Assembly: GCA_002372325.1 (NCBI GenBank)
Contig: DFFT01000103.1
Span: forward strand, 1 to 23,551
Source of the DNA: Succinivibrionaceae bacterium UBA3769
GTDB lineage: Bacteria; Pseudomonadota; Gammaproteobacteria; Enterobacterales; Succinivibrionaceae
Direction: 5' to 3'
Length of the DNA: 23,551 nt
In this document: positions 1-6,318 of the stretch, one piece after another
Numbering within the stretch: position 1 is the first letter of the stretch
Layout of the letters: the number at the start of each line of letters is the position of its first letter
The notes under the pieces: generated by a model
What the model was told of the DNA's origin: nothing
The model's input: the letters and a program-made list of their open reading frames with translations, nothing else
The model's database searches: none
Translations under genes and position numbers: made by a program

Positions 1-39
1 GAAAAAAAGGTTTAATTTGGATTTTTTTGGGCTTTGCTA

Positions 40-67
40 TTGACAGATATTTATTATTAAGTAAAAT
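40..67 (+). promoter_or_regulatory. Strong sigma-70 promoter of the tRNA cluster
   Basis: A perfect -35 TTGACA (40-45) is followed after 16 bp by a near-consensus -10 TAAAAT (62-67). The stretch upstream (1-35) is rich in A and T runs and could act as an UP element. Just after the -10 lies a GC-rich discriminator (CCCCGC, 71-76), typical of stable-RNA promoters under stringent control. The first tRNA begins at 94. The hexamers are read directly; ppGpp control is inferred. Confidence 0.75.
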
Positions 68-93
68 TAGCCCCGCAACGAGCAATTAGTTGC

Positions 94-184
94 GGTGTGA
101 TGACCGAGAGGCCGAAGGTGCTCCCCTGCTAAGGGAGTATGCCCCAAAAGGGCATCAAGGGTTCGAATCCCTTTCACACCGCCA
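94..184 (+). tRNA. tRNA-Ser (anticodon GCU)
   Basis: The acceptor arms GGTGTGA (94-100) and TCACACC (174-180) pair fully, followed by discriminator G and an encoded CCA. The anticodon stem CTCCC/GGGAG encloses the loop CTGCTAA with anticodon GCT, which reads AGC/AGU serine codons. A long variable arm (GCCC/GGGC stem) marks a class II tRNA, as expected for serine. The T arm AAGGG-TTCGAAT-CCCTT is intact. It is the first gene of a three-tRNA cluster. Confidence 0.96.
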
Positions 185-194
185 GCTCGTCAGC

Positions 195-271
195 GCACCC
201 TTAGCTCAACTGGATAGAGTACTCGGCTACGAACCGAGCGGTTGAAGGTTCGAGTCCTTCAGGGTGCGCCA
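195..271 (+). tRNA. tRNA-Arg (anticodon ACG), copy 1
   Basis: This is a 77-nt tRNA with acceptor pairing GCACCCT/AGGGTGC, encoded GCCA end, anticodon stem CTCGG/CCGAG and loop CTACGAA. The anticodon ACG is normally edited to ICG by TadA and then reads CGU, CGC and CGA. It lies 10 nt after tRNA-Ser and is presumably co-transcribed with it. Confidence 0.97.
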
Positions 272-287
272 GCGCTTTTCTGTGCAT

Positions 288-364
288 GCACCCTTAGCTC
301 AACTGGATAGAGTACTCGGCTACGAACCGAGCGGTTGAAGGTTCGAGTCCTTCAGGGTGCGCCA
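288..364 (+). tRNA. tRNA-Arg (anticodon ACG), copy 2
   Basis: This 77-nt tRNA is base-for-base identical to the copy at 195-271 and lies 16 nt after it, giving a 93-bp tandem period. The short flanking sequences differ between the copies. The encoded CCA is present. It is the last tRNA of the cluster. Confidence 0.97.
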
Positions 365-421
365 TCATGTTCTGCATCGTTCCAGCTTTTCCCGTTACGC
401 ATCTCATCCTCTGGTTTTGTC

Positions 422-436
422 AGGCAATGCCTTTTT
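422..436 (+). terminator. Weak possible terminator after the tRNA cluster
   Basis: A short AGGC-AAT-GCCT hairpin is followed by TTTTT. The stem has only four pairs, so this is a marginal intrinsic terminator; the tRNA transcript could also end by Rho or run into dnaB. Confidence 0.25.
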
Positions 437-497
437 CGCTGAGTGTTATGATCCGCATCTCCGGTGCGGCGATCTGTTTATTCCGGGCTGTTTTTTA

Positions 498-503
498 TAT
501 AAT
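498..503 (+). promoter_or_regulatory. -10 element candidate for dnaB
   Basis: A perfect TATAAT lies 41 nt upstream of the dnaB start codon. No good -35 is visible at the right distance (TGTTTA at 475-480 is poor), so this is a tentative promoter. Confidence 0.4.
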
Positions 504-544
504 TGGCAGGACTGCCGCAGCATCATATTCTCCGGAGATTAATC

Positions 545-2029
545 ATGGTTGATGTGCTTGATTATGCAAAGAAGAGTTTAAGCGCCCCGGAGGGAGGTTC
601 CGCTGGGAACAGCGTCAAAGCCAGAAAACCTCGCAAGGAGGACACGGAACGCACAACGCCGTATTCCTTTGAAGCTGAAAAGGCCTTTCTGGGCAGTATT
701 CTCATCAACCCCGCAAAACTTGATGCGGCCTCCGGCGTGTTAAGCGCCGAGGATTTCTACGATCCCAGACATCAGCTTATTTACAAGGCCATGCTGAGTC
801 TGGACAACAATAACCGCGTTATTGATACCATCTCGCTGCAGGAGGCTCTGGAAAACTCCCAGACCCTGGAGAAGGCCGGCGGTCAGGCCTATCTTCTGCA
901 GCTTTATCAGGCAGTTCCCGACACCATCGACGCCGTGGCTTATGCCCATACCATTGTGAATAAGTCCCGGGCCAGAATGCTTCTTAAAGCCTGCGAGGAA
1001 ATCCAAGAGGATGTGTATGTGCCCCGGGGCCGCTCCATCGGGGATATCCTCAATGCCGCGGAGCAGAAGATTTTTCAGATCTCGGAGACTTCTCTGCATA
1101 AGGGCGGGGGGCCGGTTTCCATTACCCGGGTGACCATGGATCTTCTGGAAACTCTCCGGGAGAATCAGAAAAACAATCTGGCGGGGATTACCGGAATCTC
1201 TACCGGCTACAAGTTTCTGGATCAGTATCTTTCCGGGTTTCATAAAAGCGATCTTATTGTCATCGGAGCCCGTCCCGGCGTCGGCAAAACCACCTTCGGC
1301 ATGAATCTGGTGCAGAACGTAGCCATGAATCCGGAGGTGCATTTCCCGGTGCTGGTTTTTTCTCTGGAAATGCCCGCCGACCAGATTGCCGCGAGACTGC
1401 TGGCCGCCATGGCTCACGTGGATCAGACCAAAATCCGCAACTCCAACCTTGATGATGATGACTGGGTTAATCTTATCGGGGTGGGGCAAACCCTTCTCAA
1501 GGAGCGGCCTGACTGCATTTACATTGATGACACCCAGGGCCTTACTCCGGCCGATATTCGTTCCCGGGCCCGCAGACTGAAGCAGGAAAAGGGCGGCATC
1601 AGCATGATTATGGTGGACTACCTCCAATACATGCATATTCCCGGATATGATGCCAATTCCCGCACCCAGGAGGTGGCGGAATGCTCCAAGAGCCTGAAGA
1701 TGCTGGCCCGGGAGCTGGACGTGCCGGTGATTGCCATGGCTCAGGTTAACCGCGGCGTAACCGGGCGCAAGGACAAGCGGCCGGGGAATGCCGACCTCCG
1801 GGAATCCGGCGCCATTGAACAGGATGCGGATGTTATTATGTTCATTCACCGGCCGGAAATGGATGATGACAAGAAGGATGATCCTTCCCAGATCGGCAAG
1901 GCGGAAATTATTATCGGAAAGCAGAGAAACGGTCCCGTGGGCATAGTGCCCATGGTGTTCCTGCATGAATATTCCCGGTTTGAAACCGTGGAATTCAGCG
2001 GGGGACCGGAGCCGCCTCCCGGAGTTTAA
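545..2029 (+). CDS. dnaB: Replicative DNA helicase DnaB
   Basis: DnaB is the hexameric 5'-3' helicase that unwinds the chromosome at the replication fork and recruits primase. The 494-residue product has an N-terminal helical domain (about 38-140; PYSFEAEKAFLGSILI) and a RecA-like C-terminal domain. Visible motifs are Walker A GARPGVGKTT (241-250), Walker B MIMVDYLQ (354-361), RESGAIEQDADVI (419-431) and the arginine-finger region GKQRNGP (458-464). It is slightly longer than E. coli DnaB (471 aa), mainly through a charged N-terminal extension and a Pro/Gly-rich tail. I chose ATG 545 because GGAG (534-537) lies 7 nt before it; an upstream in-frame start at 503 has no such site and falls on the -10 candidate. 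alr follows by 77 bp, the order seen in E. coli. Confidence 0.96.
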   Translation: MVDVLDYAKKSLSAPEGGSAGNSVKARKPRKEDTERTTPYSFEAEKAFLGSILINPAKLDAASGVLSAEDFYDPRHQLIYKAMLSLDNNNRVIDTISLQEALENSQTLEKAGGQAYLLQLYQAVPDTIDAVAYAHTIVNKSRARMLLKACEEIQEDVYVPRGRSIGDILNAAEQKIFQISETSLHKGGGPVSITRVTMDLLETLRENQKNNLAGITGISTGYKFLDQYLSGFHKSDLIVIGARPGVGKTTFGMNLVQNVAMNPEVHFPVLVFSLEMPADQIAARLLAAMAHVDQTKIRNSNLDDDDWVNLIGVGQTLLKERPDCIYIDDTQGLTPADIRSRARRLKQEKGGISMIMVDYLQYMHIPGYDANSRTQEVAECSKSLKMLARELDVPVIAMAQVNRGVTGRKDKRPGNADLRESGAIEQDADVIMFIHRPEMDDDKKDDPSQIGKAEIIIGKQRNGPVGIVPMVFLHEYSRFETVEFSGGPEPPPGV

Positions 2030-2106
2030 AGAGTTTTCCGGGGCTGCCGCCGGATGTCAATTACCAAACAGGCGTTTCAGAAGCGCTGAGAACTGAGGAT
2101 TTATAG

Positions 2107-3201
2107 ATGGAAACCGTGGCTGTTGATATAGATTTAGCCGCATTGAAGCGCAATATGGCATTAATTGCCGGAAAGGCTCCCCAAAGCAGGATTATTGCGG
2201 TGGTGAAGGCCAATGCCTACGGACATGGCAGCGTGGCCTGCGCCCGCGCCATGGACGAATATGCCGCCGGATATGCCGTAGCCCGGCTGGAGGAAGCTCT
2301 GGAGCTCCGGGAGGCGGGAATTAAAAAGCCCATAATTATGCTGGGGGGCTGCGCCTCCGCCGGGGATCTGGACGAGGTGGCGCAGCAGGATATTTCGGTA
2401 ACGGCGCACAGCTTCGCCATGCTGGAGGAGCTTAAAGCTTTCTGTAAGTCCCGTCCTGAAATCCGCCTCCGGGTATGGTGCCAGGTTAATATCGGCATGC
2501 AGCGGCTGGGCTTTAATGAGGATGAAGCGGAAAGAGCCATGGCGGAAATCCGCGCCTTCCCCGGCTTTGTTCATCCGGTGGGGATGATGGCCCATCTTTC
2601 CTGCTCTGATGAAGCCGCTCTTAAGGCTTATCACGAGAGTCAGCTGGCCGCCTTTAAGCGGATGAGCCGTTTTGCGGAGGGGCCCCTCTGTCTTGCCAAT
2701 TCGGCGGGTATTCTCTACTACCCGGAAACCTGTACCGAGTTTGTGCGTCCGGGCATCATCCAGTACGGCATCTCCCCTACCCTGGGGAAAAGGGGAACCG
2801 ACTTCGGCCTCACCCCGGTTATGACCTTCCGGACGGTGGTTTATGCGGTGAGAGATCTTAAACCCGGAGATGCCGTGGGCTACGGAGCCTCCTGGGTGGC
2901 CGATCGGCCGACAAGAATAGCCGTGCTGGGAGCCGGCTATGCTGACGGTTATCCGAGATCCATGCCCAACGGCTCTCCGGTATATCTGAACGGCGCCGTG
3001 GTTCATACTGTCGGGCATGTCTGCATGGACATGATGTTTGCCGAGCTGGGGCCGGATCTTAAGGCGGCTCCGGGAGATACGGCGGAGCTCTGGGGCCGGC
3101 ATGTTTCCGTGGAGGCTCTGGCGGAGAGAGTCGGCACTATTCCTTATGAGCTCCTCACCAGACCTACCAGAAGAGCGCGTTACTGCTACCATTCCGAATA
3201 G
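2107..3201 (+). CDS. alr: Alanine racemase (PLP-dependent)
   Basis: This enzyme interconverts L- and D-alanine in the cytoplasm, supplying D-Ala for peptidoglycan. The 364-residue length is normal. The PLP-binding lysine is K34 in VVKANAYGHG; the second catalytic base is Tyr259 in the GYG motif of DAVGYGASW; R133 (MQRLGF) and the HVCMDMM segment (304-310) are also typical. AGGA (2096-2099) sits 7 nt before the ATG. It follows dnaB on the same strand without a visible terminator and is probably co-transcribed. A shared terminator follows at 3309-3341. The symbol alr is preferred over dadX because of the dnaB linkage. Confidence 0.95.
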   Translation: METVAVDIDLAALKRNMALIAGKAPQSRIIAVVKANAYGHGSVACARAMDEYAAGYAVARLEEALELREAGIKKPIIMLGGCASAGDLDEVAQQDISVTAHSFAMLEELKAFCKSRPEIRLRVWCQVNIGMQRLGFNEDEAERAMAEIRAFPGFVHPVGMMAHLSCSDEAALKAYHESQLAAFKRMSRFAEGPLCLANSAGILYYPETCTEFVRPGIIQYGISPTLGKRGTDFGLTPVMTFRTVVYAVRDLKPGDAVGYGASWVADRPTRIAVLGAGYADGYPRSMPNGSPVYLNGAVVHTVGHVCMDMMFAELGPDLKAAPGDTAELWGRHVSVEALAERVGTIPYELLTRPTRRARYCYHSE

Positions 3202-3308
3202 CGGGGGTTAAGCCTTCTTCGTCAAGAGGGATGACTCTCCCGCTCTCCCGAAATGCCCGGCTGCAATTACTGACGTATCCTTATTGCCAGAATGCTGACC
3301 GGAGCAGC

Positions 3309-3341
3309 AAAAAAGCCTGAAACATAATTTCAGGCTTTTTT
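3309..3341. terminator. Bidirectional intrinsic terminator between alr and the minus-strand gene
   Basis: An 8-bp stem GCCTGAAA/TTTCAGGC (3315-3322/3328-3335) with a 5-nt loop is flanked by six A's on the left and six T's on the right. It can therefore stop transcripts from alr (plus) and from the 3385-3810 gene (minus), which converge here. Confidence 0.9.
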
Positions 3342-3384
3342 CAGGCGCTATCCGAAAATCTCAGCAAGAGACCATCAGGAATTT

Positions 3385-3810
3385 TCAGAATTCAAACTTC
3401 GGACGCTCGTATTTGCGGGAAAGCTTTACCTCGTCGCCCTTTTCTTCCATGATGTCCTCAAGCTTTTCCGAAGCATCCTGCAGCTTGTCCTTGAGATCCT
3501 CGGCAGCAGATTCGGCGGTAATGCAGCTTTCGCTGTCAGGGCCGGCCTTGCATTCCTCTTCCATGACCTTAAGAGCTTCGTTGTACTTTTCAGTAAAGTA
3601 ACGGAATTCAAGATCATCGGGAGCAGTCATGCTGAAGCCGTGCTCATCGGCAAAAACATAGAACCACGGATGACCCCAGTCCCATCTCGGAAAAATAAAC
3701 TCGAAGGCATTGTCCGCTGTTTTGTACAGAGACGTGGCATAGTTCAGCTGTCCCATGGATACCAAAAGCGCCAGTACCAGAACTGTGTAGATAACGACCT
3801 TGAAAAACAT
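3385..3810 (-). CDS. Unknown small membrane-anchored or secreted protein
   Basis: I do not recognise this 141-residue protein. Residues 3-19 form one hydrophobic segment (VVIYTVLVLALLVSMG) that could be a signal peptide or an N-terminal anchor; no lipobox cysteine is present. An aromatic patch follows (PRWDWGHPWFYVF, about 42-54), then a highly charged, acidic, helix-prone second half (about 66-133) that could be a coiled coil. Two cysteines (CKAGPDSESC) could form a disulphide if the domain lies in the periplasm. The gene has its own -10 candidate upstream and ends at the shared terminator. It lies downstream of nadC on the same strand, 155 bp away, but nothing shows a link to NAD synthesis. 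The intact frame, promoter and terminator support a real gene. Confidence 0.7.
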   Translation of the reverse strand: MFFKVVIYTVLVLALLVSMGQLNYATSLYKTADNAFEFIFPRWDWGHPWFYVFADEHGFSMTAPDDLEFRYFTEKYNEALKVMEEECKAGPDSESCITAESAAEDLKDKLQDASEKLEDIMEEKGDEVKLSRKYERPKFEF

Positions 3811-3901
3811 GCTATAAACTCACTTATGTTGCTTGATTCTGTCTGATTCCTGCCGGATGCTGTTATTTCTGCAAAAATCGCAGGGACAAATCCTCGCCTG
3901 A

Positions 3902-3907
3902 ATTATA
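3902..3907 (-). promoter_or_regulatory. -10 element candidate for the small unknown gene
   Basis: On the minus strand the sequence reads TATAAT, 92 nt upstream of the ATG at 3810. No convincing -35 hexamer lies 16-18 bp further up. The 155-bp nadC-to-gene gap shows no clear intrinsic terminator, so read-through from nadC is also possible. Confidence 0.4.
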
Positions 3908-3965
3908 CGAAAAAATCCTTCGCTGTGGCATTTCTTTGTCCTGAAAATTTGCATTTTTATCACAA

Positions 3966-4826
3966 TTACTCGGCCCGCGGCGGAGAGAGTTCAATACGCA
4001 TGGAAAGATCCATGGCCTGAACATTTTTGGTAAGAGCTCCCACGGAAATGAAATCCACGCCGGTTTCGGCATAGCGCCTGATGGTTGCCAGGCTGACATT
4101 GCCGGATATCTCAAGCTTAGCCTTGTGCTCGGTAATCTTCACGGCCTCCTCCATCAGGGGGAGATCGAAATTGTCCAGCATGATGATGTCGCTTTTGGCT
4201 TCCAGAGCCTCCCGAAGCTCGTCAAGGTTTTCTACCTCAACCTCCACCATTTTGTTGGGGGAAAGCTTCCGGGCGGTTTCCACCGCTGCCATGATGCCCC
4301 CGCAGGCCATAATGTGGTTTTCCTTGATAAGATAGGCATCAAAAAGACCCATGCGGTGATTATGACCGCCGCCGGCCGTTACGGCGTACTTAAGGGCGGT
4401 GCGGAGTCCCGGAATGGTTTTTCTGGTATCCAGAAGAGCGCAGCCGGTGCCGGCGATTTCCTTCACGTATTCGGACACCACGGTGGCGACGCCGGACAAG
4501 GTCTGCACGAAATTAAGAGCGGTTCTTTCGGCGGTCAGCATGATTCTGGCATTGCCGTCCAGGGAAAAGAGCTCCATGCCCGGAGTAACATGATCGCCGT
4601 CCTTGACCTTCCAGGTGACCCTGACGAGATCCCCCAGCTGATGGAAAACCTCTTCCACCCAGGCCTTGCCGCAGAATATGCCGGCCTCTCTGGTGATAAC
4701 CCGGGCGTGATTCACGTGATCAGCCGGAATCAGCTGAGCGGTAAGATCCCGGGAGGGATCAGCCTCGCCGCCGAGATCCTCCCGGAGAGCCAGAGCTACG
4801 GAATTTGTTATATCTTCGCTTAACAT
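3966..4826 (-). CDS. nadC: Nicotinate-nucleotide pyrophosphorylase (carboxylating), quinolinate phosphoribosyltransferase
   Basis: NadC converts quinolinate and PRPP to nicotinate mononucleotide, CO2 and pyrophosphate, the third step of de novo NAD synthesis. The 286-residue length fits the family (E. coli 297). Signatures visible are ERTALNFVQTLSG, the active-site block DTRKTIPGLR followed by KYAVTAGGGHNHRMGL, VEVEVENLDELREAL and DIIMLDNFDL, and a C-terminal GVDFISVGALT phosphate-binding turn. The minus-strand AGGA lies 5 nt before the ATG. The leader contains a nested inverted repeat (4841-4890). nadA and nadB are not in the window. Confidence 0.96.
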   Translation of the reverse strand: MLSEDITNSVALALREDLGGEADPSRDLTAQLIPADHVNHARVITREAGIFCGKAWVEEVFHQLGDLVRVTWKVKDGDHVTPGMELFSLDGNARIMLTAERTALNFVQTLSGVATVVSEYVKEIAGTGCALLDTRKTIPGLRTALKYAVTAGGGHNHRMGLFDAYLIKENHIMACGGIMAAVETARKLSPNKMVEVEVENLDELREALEAKSDIIMLDNFDLPLMEEAVKITEHKAKLEISGNVSLATIRRYAETGVDFISVGALTKNVQAMDLSMRIELSPPRAE

Positions 4827-4840
4827 AATAATCCTCGTGT

Positions 4841-4890
4841 GTTATCCAGAGAACCTGAGCTCCGGACAGATCCGGAGGCGTCTGGATAAC
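4841..4890 (-). promoter_or_regulatory. Nested inverted repeat in the nadC leader (candidate cis-regulatory RNA or operator)
   Basis: A perfect 10-bp inverted repeat, GTTATCCAGA (4841-4850) and TCTGGATAAC (4881-4890), encloses a perfect 7-bp one, CTCCGGA (4860-4866) and TCCGGAG (4871-4877), with a 4-nt loop. As nadC mRNA this folds into a two-tier hairpin with a 3 x 9 nt internal loop. Its 3' arm ends five bases before the AGGA ribosome site of nadC. There is no U tract, so it is not an ordinary terminator. It could instead be a protein operator. I do not recognise it as a known NAD riboswitch class. Confidence 0.6.
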
Positions 4891-4922
4891 GCCCCGGGAT
4901 GCTGATAATCAGAGTTTGTCAG

Positions 4923-4928
4923 ATTATA
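4923..4928 (-). promoter_or_regulatory. -10 element candidate for nadC
   Basis: Read on the minus strand this is TATAAT, which would start transcription near 4916 and give a leader of about 90 nt that contains the nested inverted repeat. The -35 is not convincing. An imperfect copy of the -10 surroundings (TGATAATC, 4903-4910) lies in inverted orientation just downstream. Confidence 0.45.
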
Positions 4929-5007
4929 CATCAAAATCAGTCCGGCAAGCAGGGGGATAAAATCCCGGCGCGGAAGAGACGCGGGGCGAGGAAGAGACGA
5001 AATGAGA

Positions 5008-5062
5008 CTGAGAAAAGGCTGAGAAGAGACTGAGATAGGGCTGAGATAGGGCTGATAAATGG
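5008..5062. repeat. 11-bp tandem repeat, five units, between nadC and prfB
   Basis: CTGA begins exactly every 11 bp, at 5008, 5019, 5030, 5041 and 5052. The consensus unit is CTGAGANARGG; units 3 and 4 differ at one base and unit 5 is diverged. The plus strand is purine-rich; read leftward the RNA would be a series of TCTCAG blocks with almost no other G. It lies between the divergent nadC and prfB promoters. It may be a phased protein-binding array, a Rho-binding (rut) stretch for leftward transcripts, or simple slippage DNA. Confidence 0.75.
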
Positions 5063-5086
5063 TGAGACAGGGGAATGGAATTACCT

Positions 5087-5115
5087 CTGAAATCACCGGG
5101 AATTCATGATATAAT
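5087..5115 (+). promoter_or_regulatory. Promoter of prfB-lysS
   Basis: A -35 CTGAAA (5087-5092, four of six consensus bases) is followed after 17 bp by a perfect -10 TATAAT (5110-5115) preceded by TGA, making an extended TGnTATAAT element. It predicts a leader of about 64 nt before the prfB start at 5186. Confidence 0.65.
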
Positions 5116-5185
5116 CCGCTCCTGTTTTATGTTATCGGAAATACCTGTCTGCTCTGGCAGTCAGCAATCTTCAGGAATAAGCAAA

Positions 5186-6302
5186 ATGCTGGAAATATCG
5201 GCTCAGGAAAACCGTTTGTCAGCTCTCAGAGCGCGCGCTGACGTGCTCAGGGGGTATCTTTGACCTTGATGTGAAGAAGGAACGTCAGGAGGAGGTTAAT
5301 GCTCTTCTGGCGGATCCCTCGGTCTGGAATGACCGGGAGAAATTTCAGGAGCTCAGCAAGGAGAAAATATCTCTGGATGCCTGTCTGGATATGTTCGGGG
5401 CTATCGATCAGGGCTTGCAGGACACCGCAGATCTCATTCAGATGACCCGGGACGAGGAGGATGACAATCCGGAGGATGCTCAGGCTTCCTATGACGAGAC
5501 CGAAGCCGAGATGAAGAAGCTGGAGGAACGCCTGGCCGAGCTGGAGTTTCAGAGAATGTTTTCCGGAGAAAACGATGCCCGGGACTGCTATATGGACATT
5601 CAGTCGGGATCCGGCGGCACCGAGGCTCAGGACTGGGCCAGCATGGTCATGAGAATGTATCTTAAGTTTGCGGAAAAGAACGGCTTCAAAAGCGAAATCA
5701 TCGAGCTTTCCGAAGGTGATGTGGCCGGCATCAAATCCGCGACCATAAAGTTTTCCGGAGATCATGCCTACGGCTGGTTCCGCACGGAAACCGGGGTGCA
5801 CCGCCTGGTCAGAAAATCTCCCTTTGACTCCGGGAACCGGCGGCATACCTCCTTCTGCTCCGCCTTTGTTTATCCGGATGTAGAGGATAACATCAATATT
5901 GAAATCAATCCCGCAGATCTCCGCATTGACGTATTCCGCTCCTCGGGAGCCGGCGGTCAGCATATCAACAAGACTGATTCCGCAGTGCGCATTACCCACA
6001 TTCCCACCAATACCGTGGTTTCCTGTCAGAATGAACGCTCCCAGTTTCAGAACCGGGATCAGGCCATGAAGCAGCTCCGGGCCAAGCTCTATGAGCTGGA
6101 GCTTCGGAAGAAGCAGGCCGAGAAGCAGGCCCTGGAGGATTCCAAGGCGGATATCGGCTGGGGGAGTCAGATTCGTTCCTATGTGCTGGACGACTCCCGC
6201 ATCAAGGATCTCAGAACCAATTATGAGGTCAGCGATACGCAGTCAGTGCTGAACGGGGATTTGAAGGGTTTTATCGAAGAGAGCCTCAAGGCAGGTCTTT
6301 AA
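5186..6302 (+). CDS. prfB: Peptide chain release factor 2 (RF2), with programmed +1 frameshift
   Basis: RF2 reads UGA and UAA stop codons and triggers peptide release. Twenty-five codons from ATG 5186 run to an in-frame TGA (5261-5263); a +1 slip then continues in the next frame to 6302, giving 371 residues (E. coli 365). The first 25 codons end in DVLRGYL, as in E. coli. The codon-reading motif SPF (KSPFDSGNRR) and catalytic GGQ (GAGGQHINK) are both present. The residue three before the GAGGQ motif, position 246 in E. coli numbering, is serine, as in high-activity RF2s, not the K-12 threonine. AGGA (5173-5176) lies 9 nt before the ATG. Frameshifting makes the gene self-regulating: low RF2 favours the slip. 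lysS follows by 16 bp, as in E. coli. Confidence 0.97.
5249..5264 (+). other. RF2 programmed +1 frameshift site
   Basis: The codons are AGG GGG TAT CTT TGA followed by C. AGGGGG is the internal Shine-Dalgarno-like stimulator, CTT-T is the slippery site, and UGA-C is a weak stop context that RF2 itself must read. After the slip from CTT to TTT, translation resumes at GAC (5262). All elements match the well-studied E. coli prfB site. Confidence 0.97.
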
Positions 6303-6318
6303 ACAGTGAGAAAATATT

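Noticed and set aside
195..364. The repeated tRNA-Arg as an integration (att) site for a mobile element
   Set aside because: The duplicated unit is a whole functional tRNA with encoded CCA, and there is no integrase or foreign gene between or next to the copies.
357..552. Two short overlapping frames between the tRNAs and dnaB
   Set aside because: They start in the tRNA-Arg end, lack ribosome sites and overlap the dnaB promoter and start region; no sign of coding.
740..1966. A 408-codon open frame antisense to dnaB
   Set aside because: It lies wholly inside dnaB and has low-complexity His/Gly/Leu-rich sequence typical of antisense shadows. No ribosome site or known domain.
2161..3192. A 343-codon open frame antisense to alr
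   Set aside because: Same antisense shadow effect; the sense strand is a complete alanine racemase.
5230..5239. Perfect palindrome AGCGCGCGCT just upstream of the frameshift site
   Set aside because: It encodes conserved RF2 residues and lies upstream, not downstream, of the slip site; known E. coli stimulators are the Shine-Dalgarno-like sequence and the stop context, so no role can be supported.
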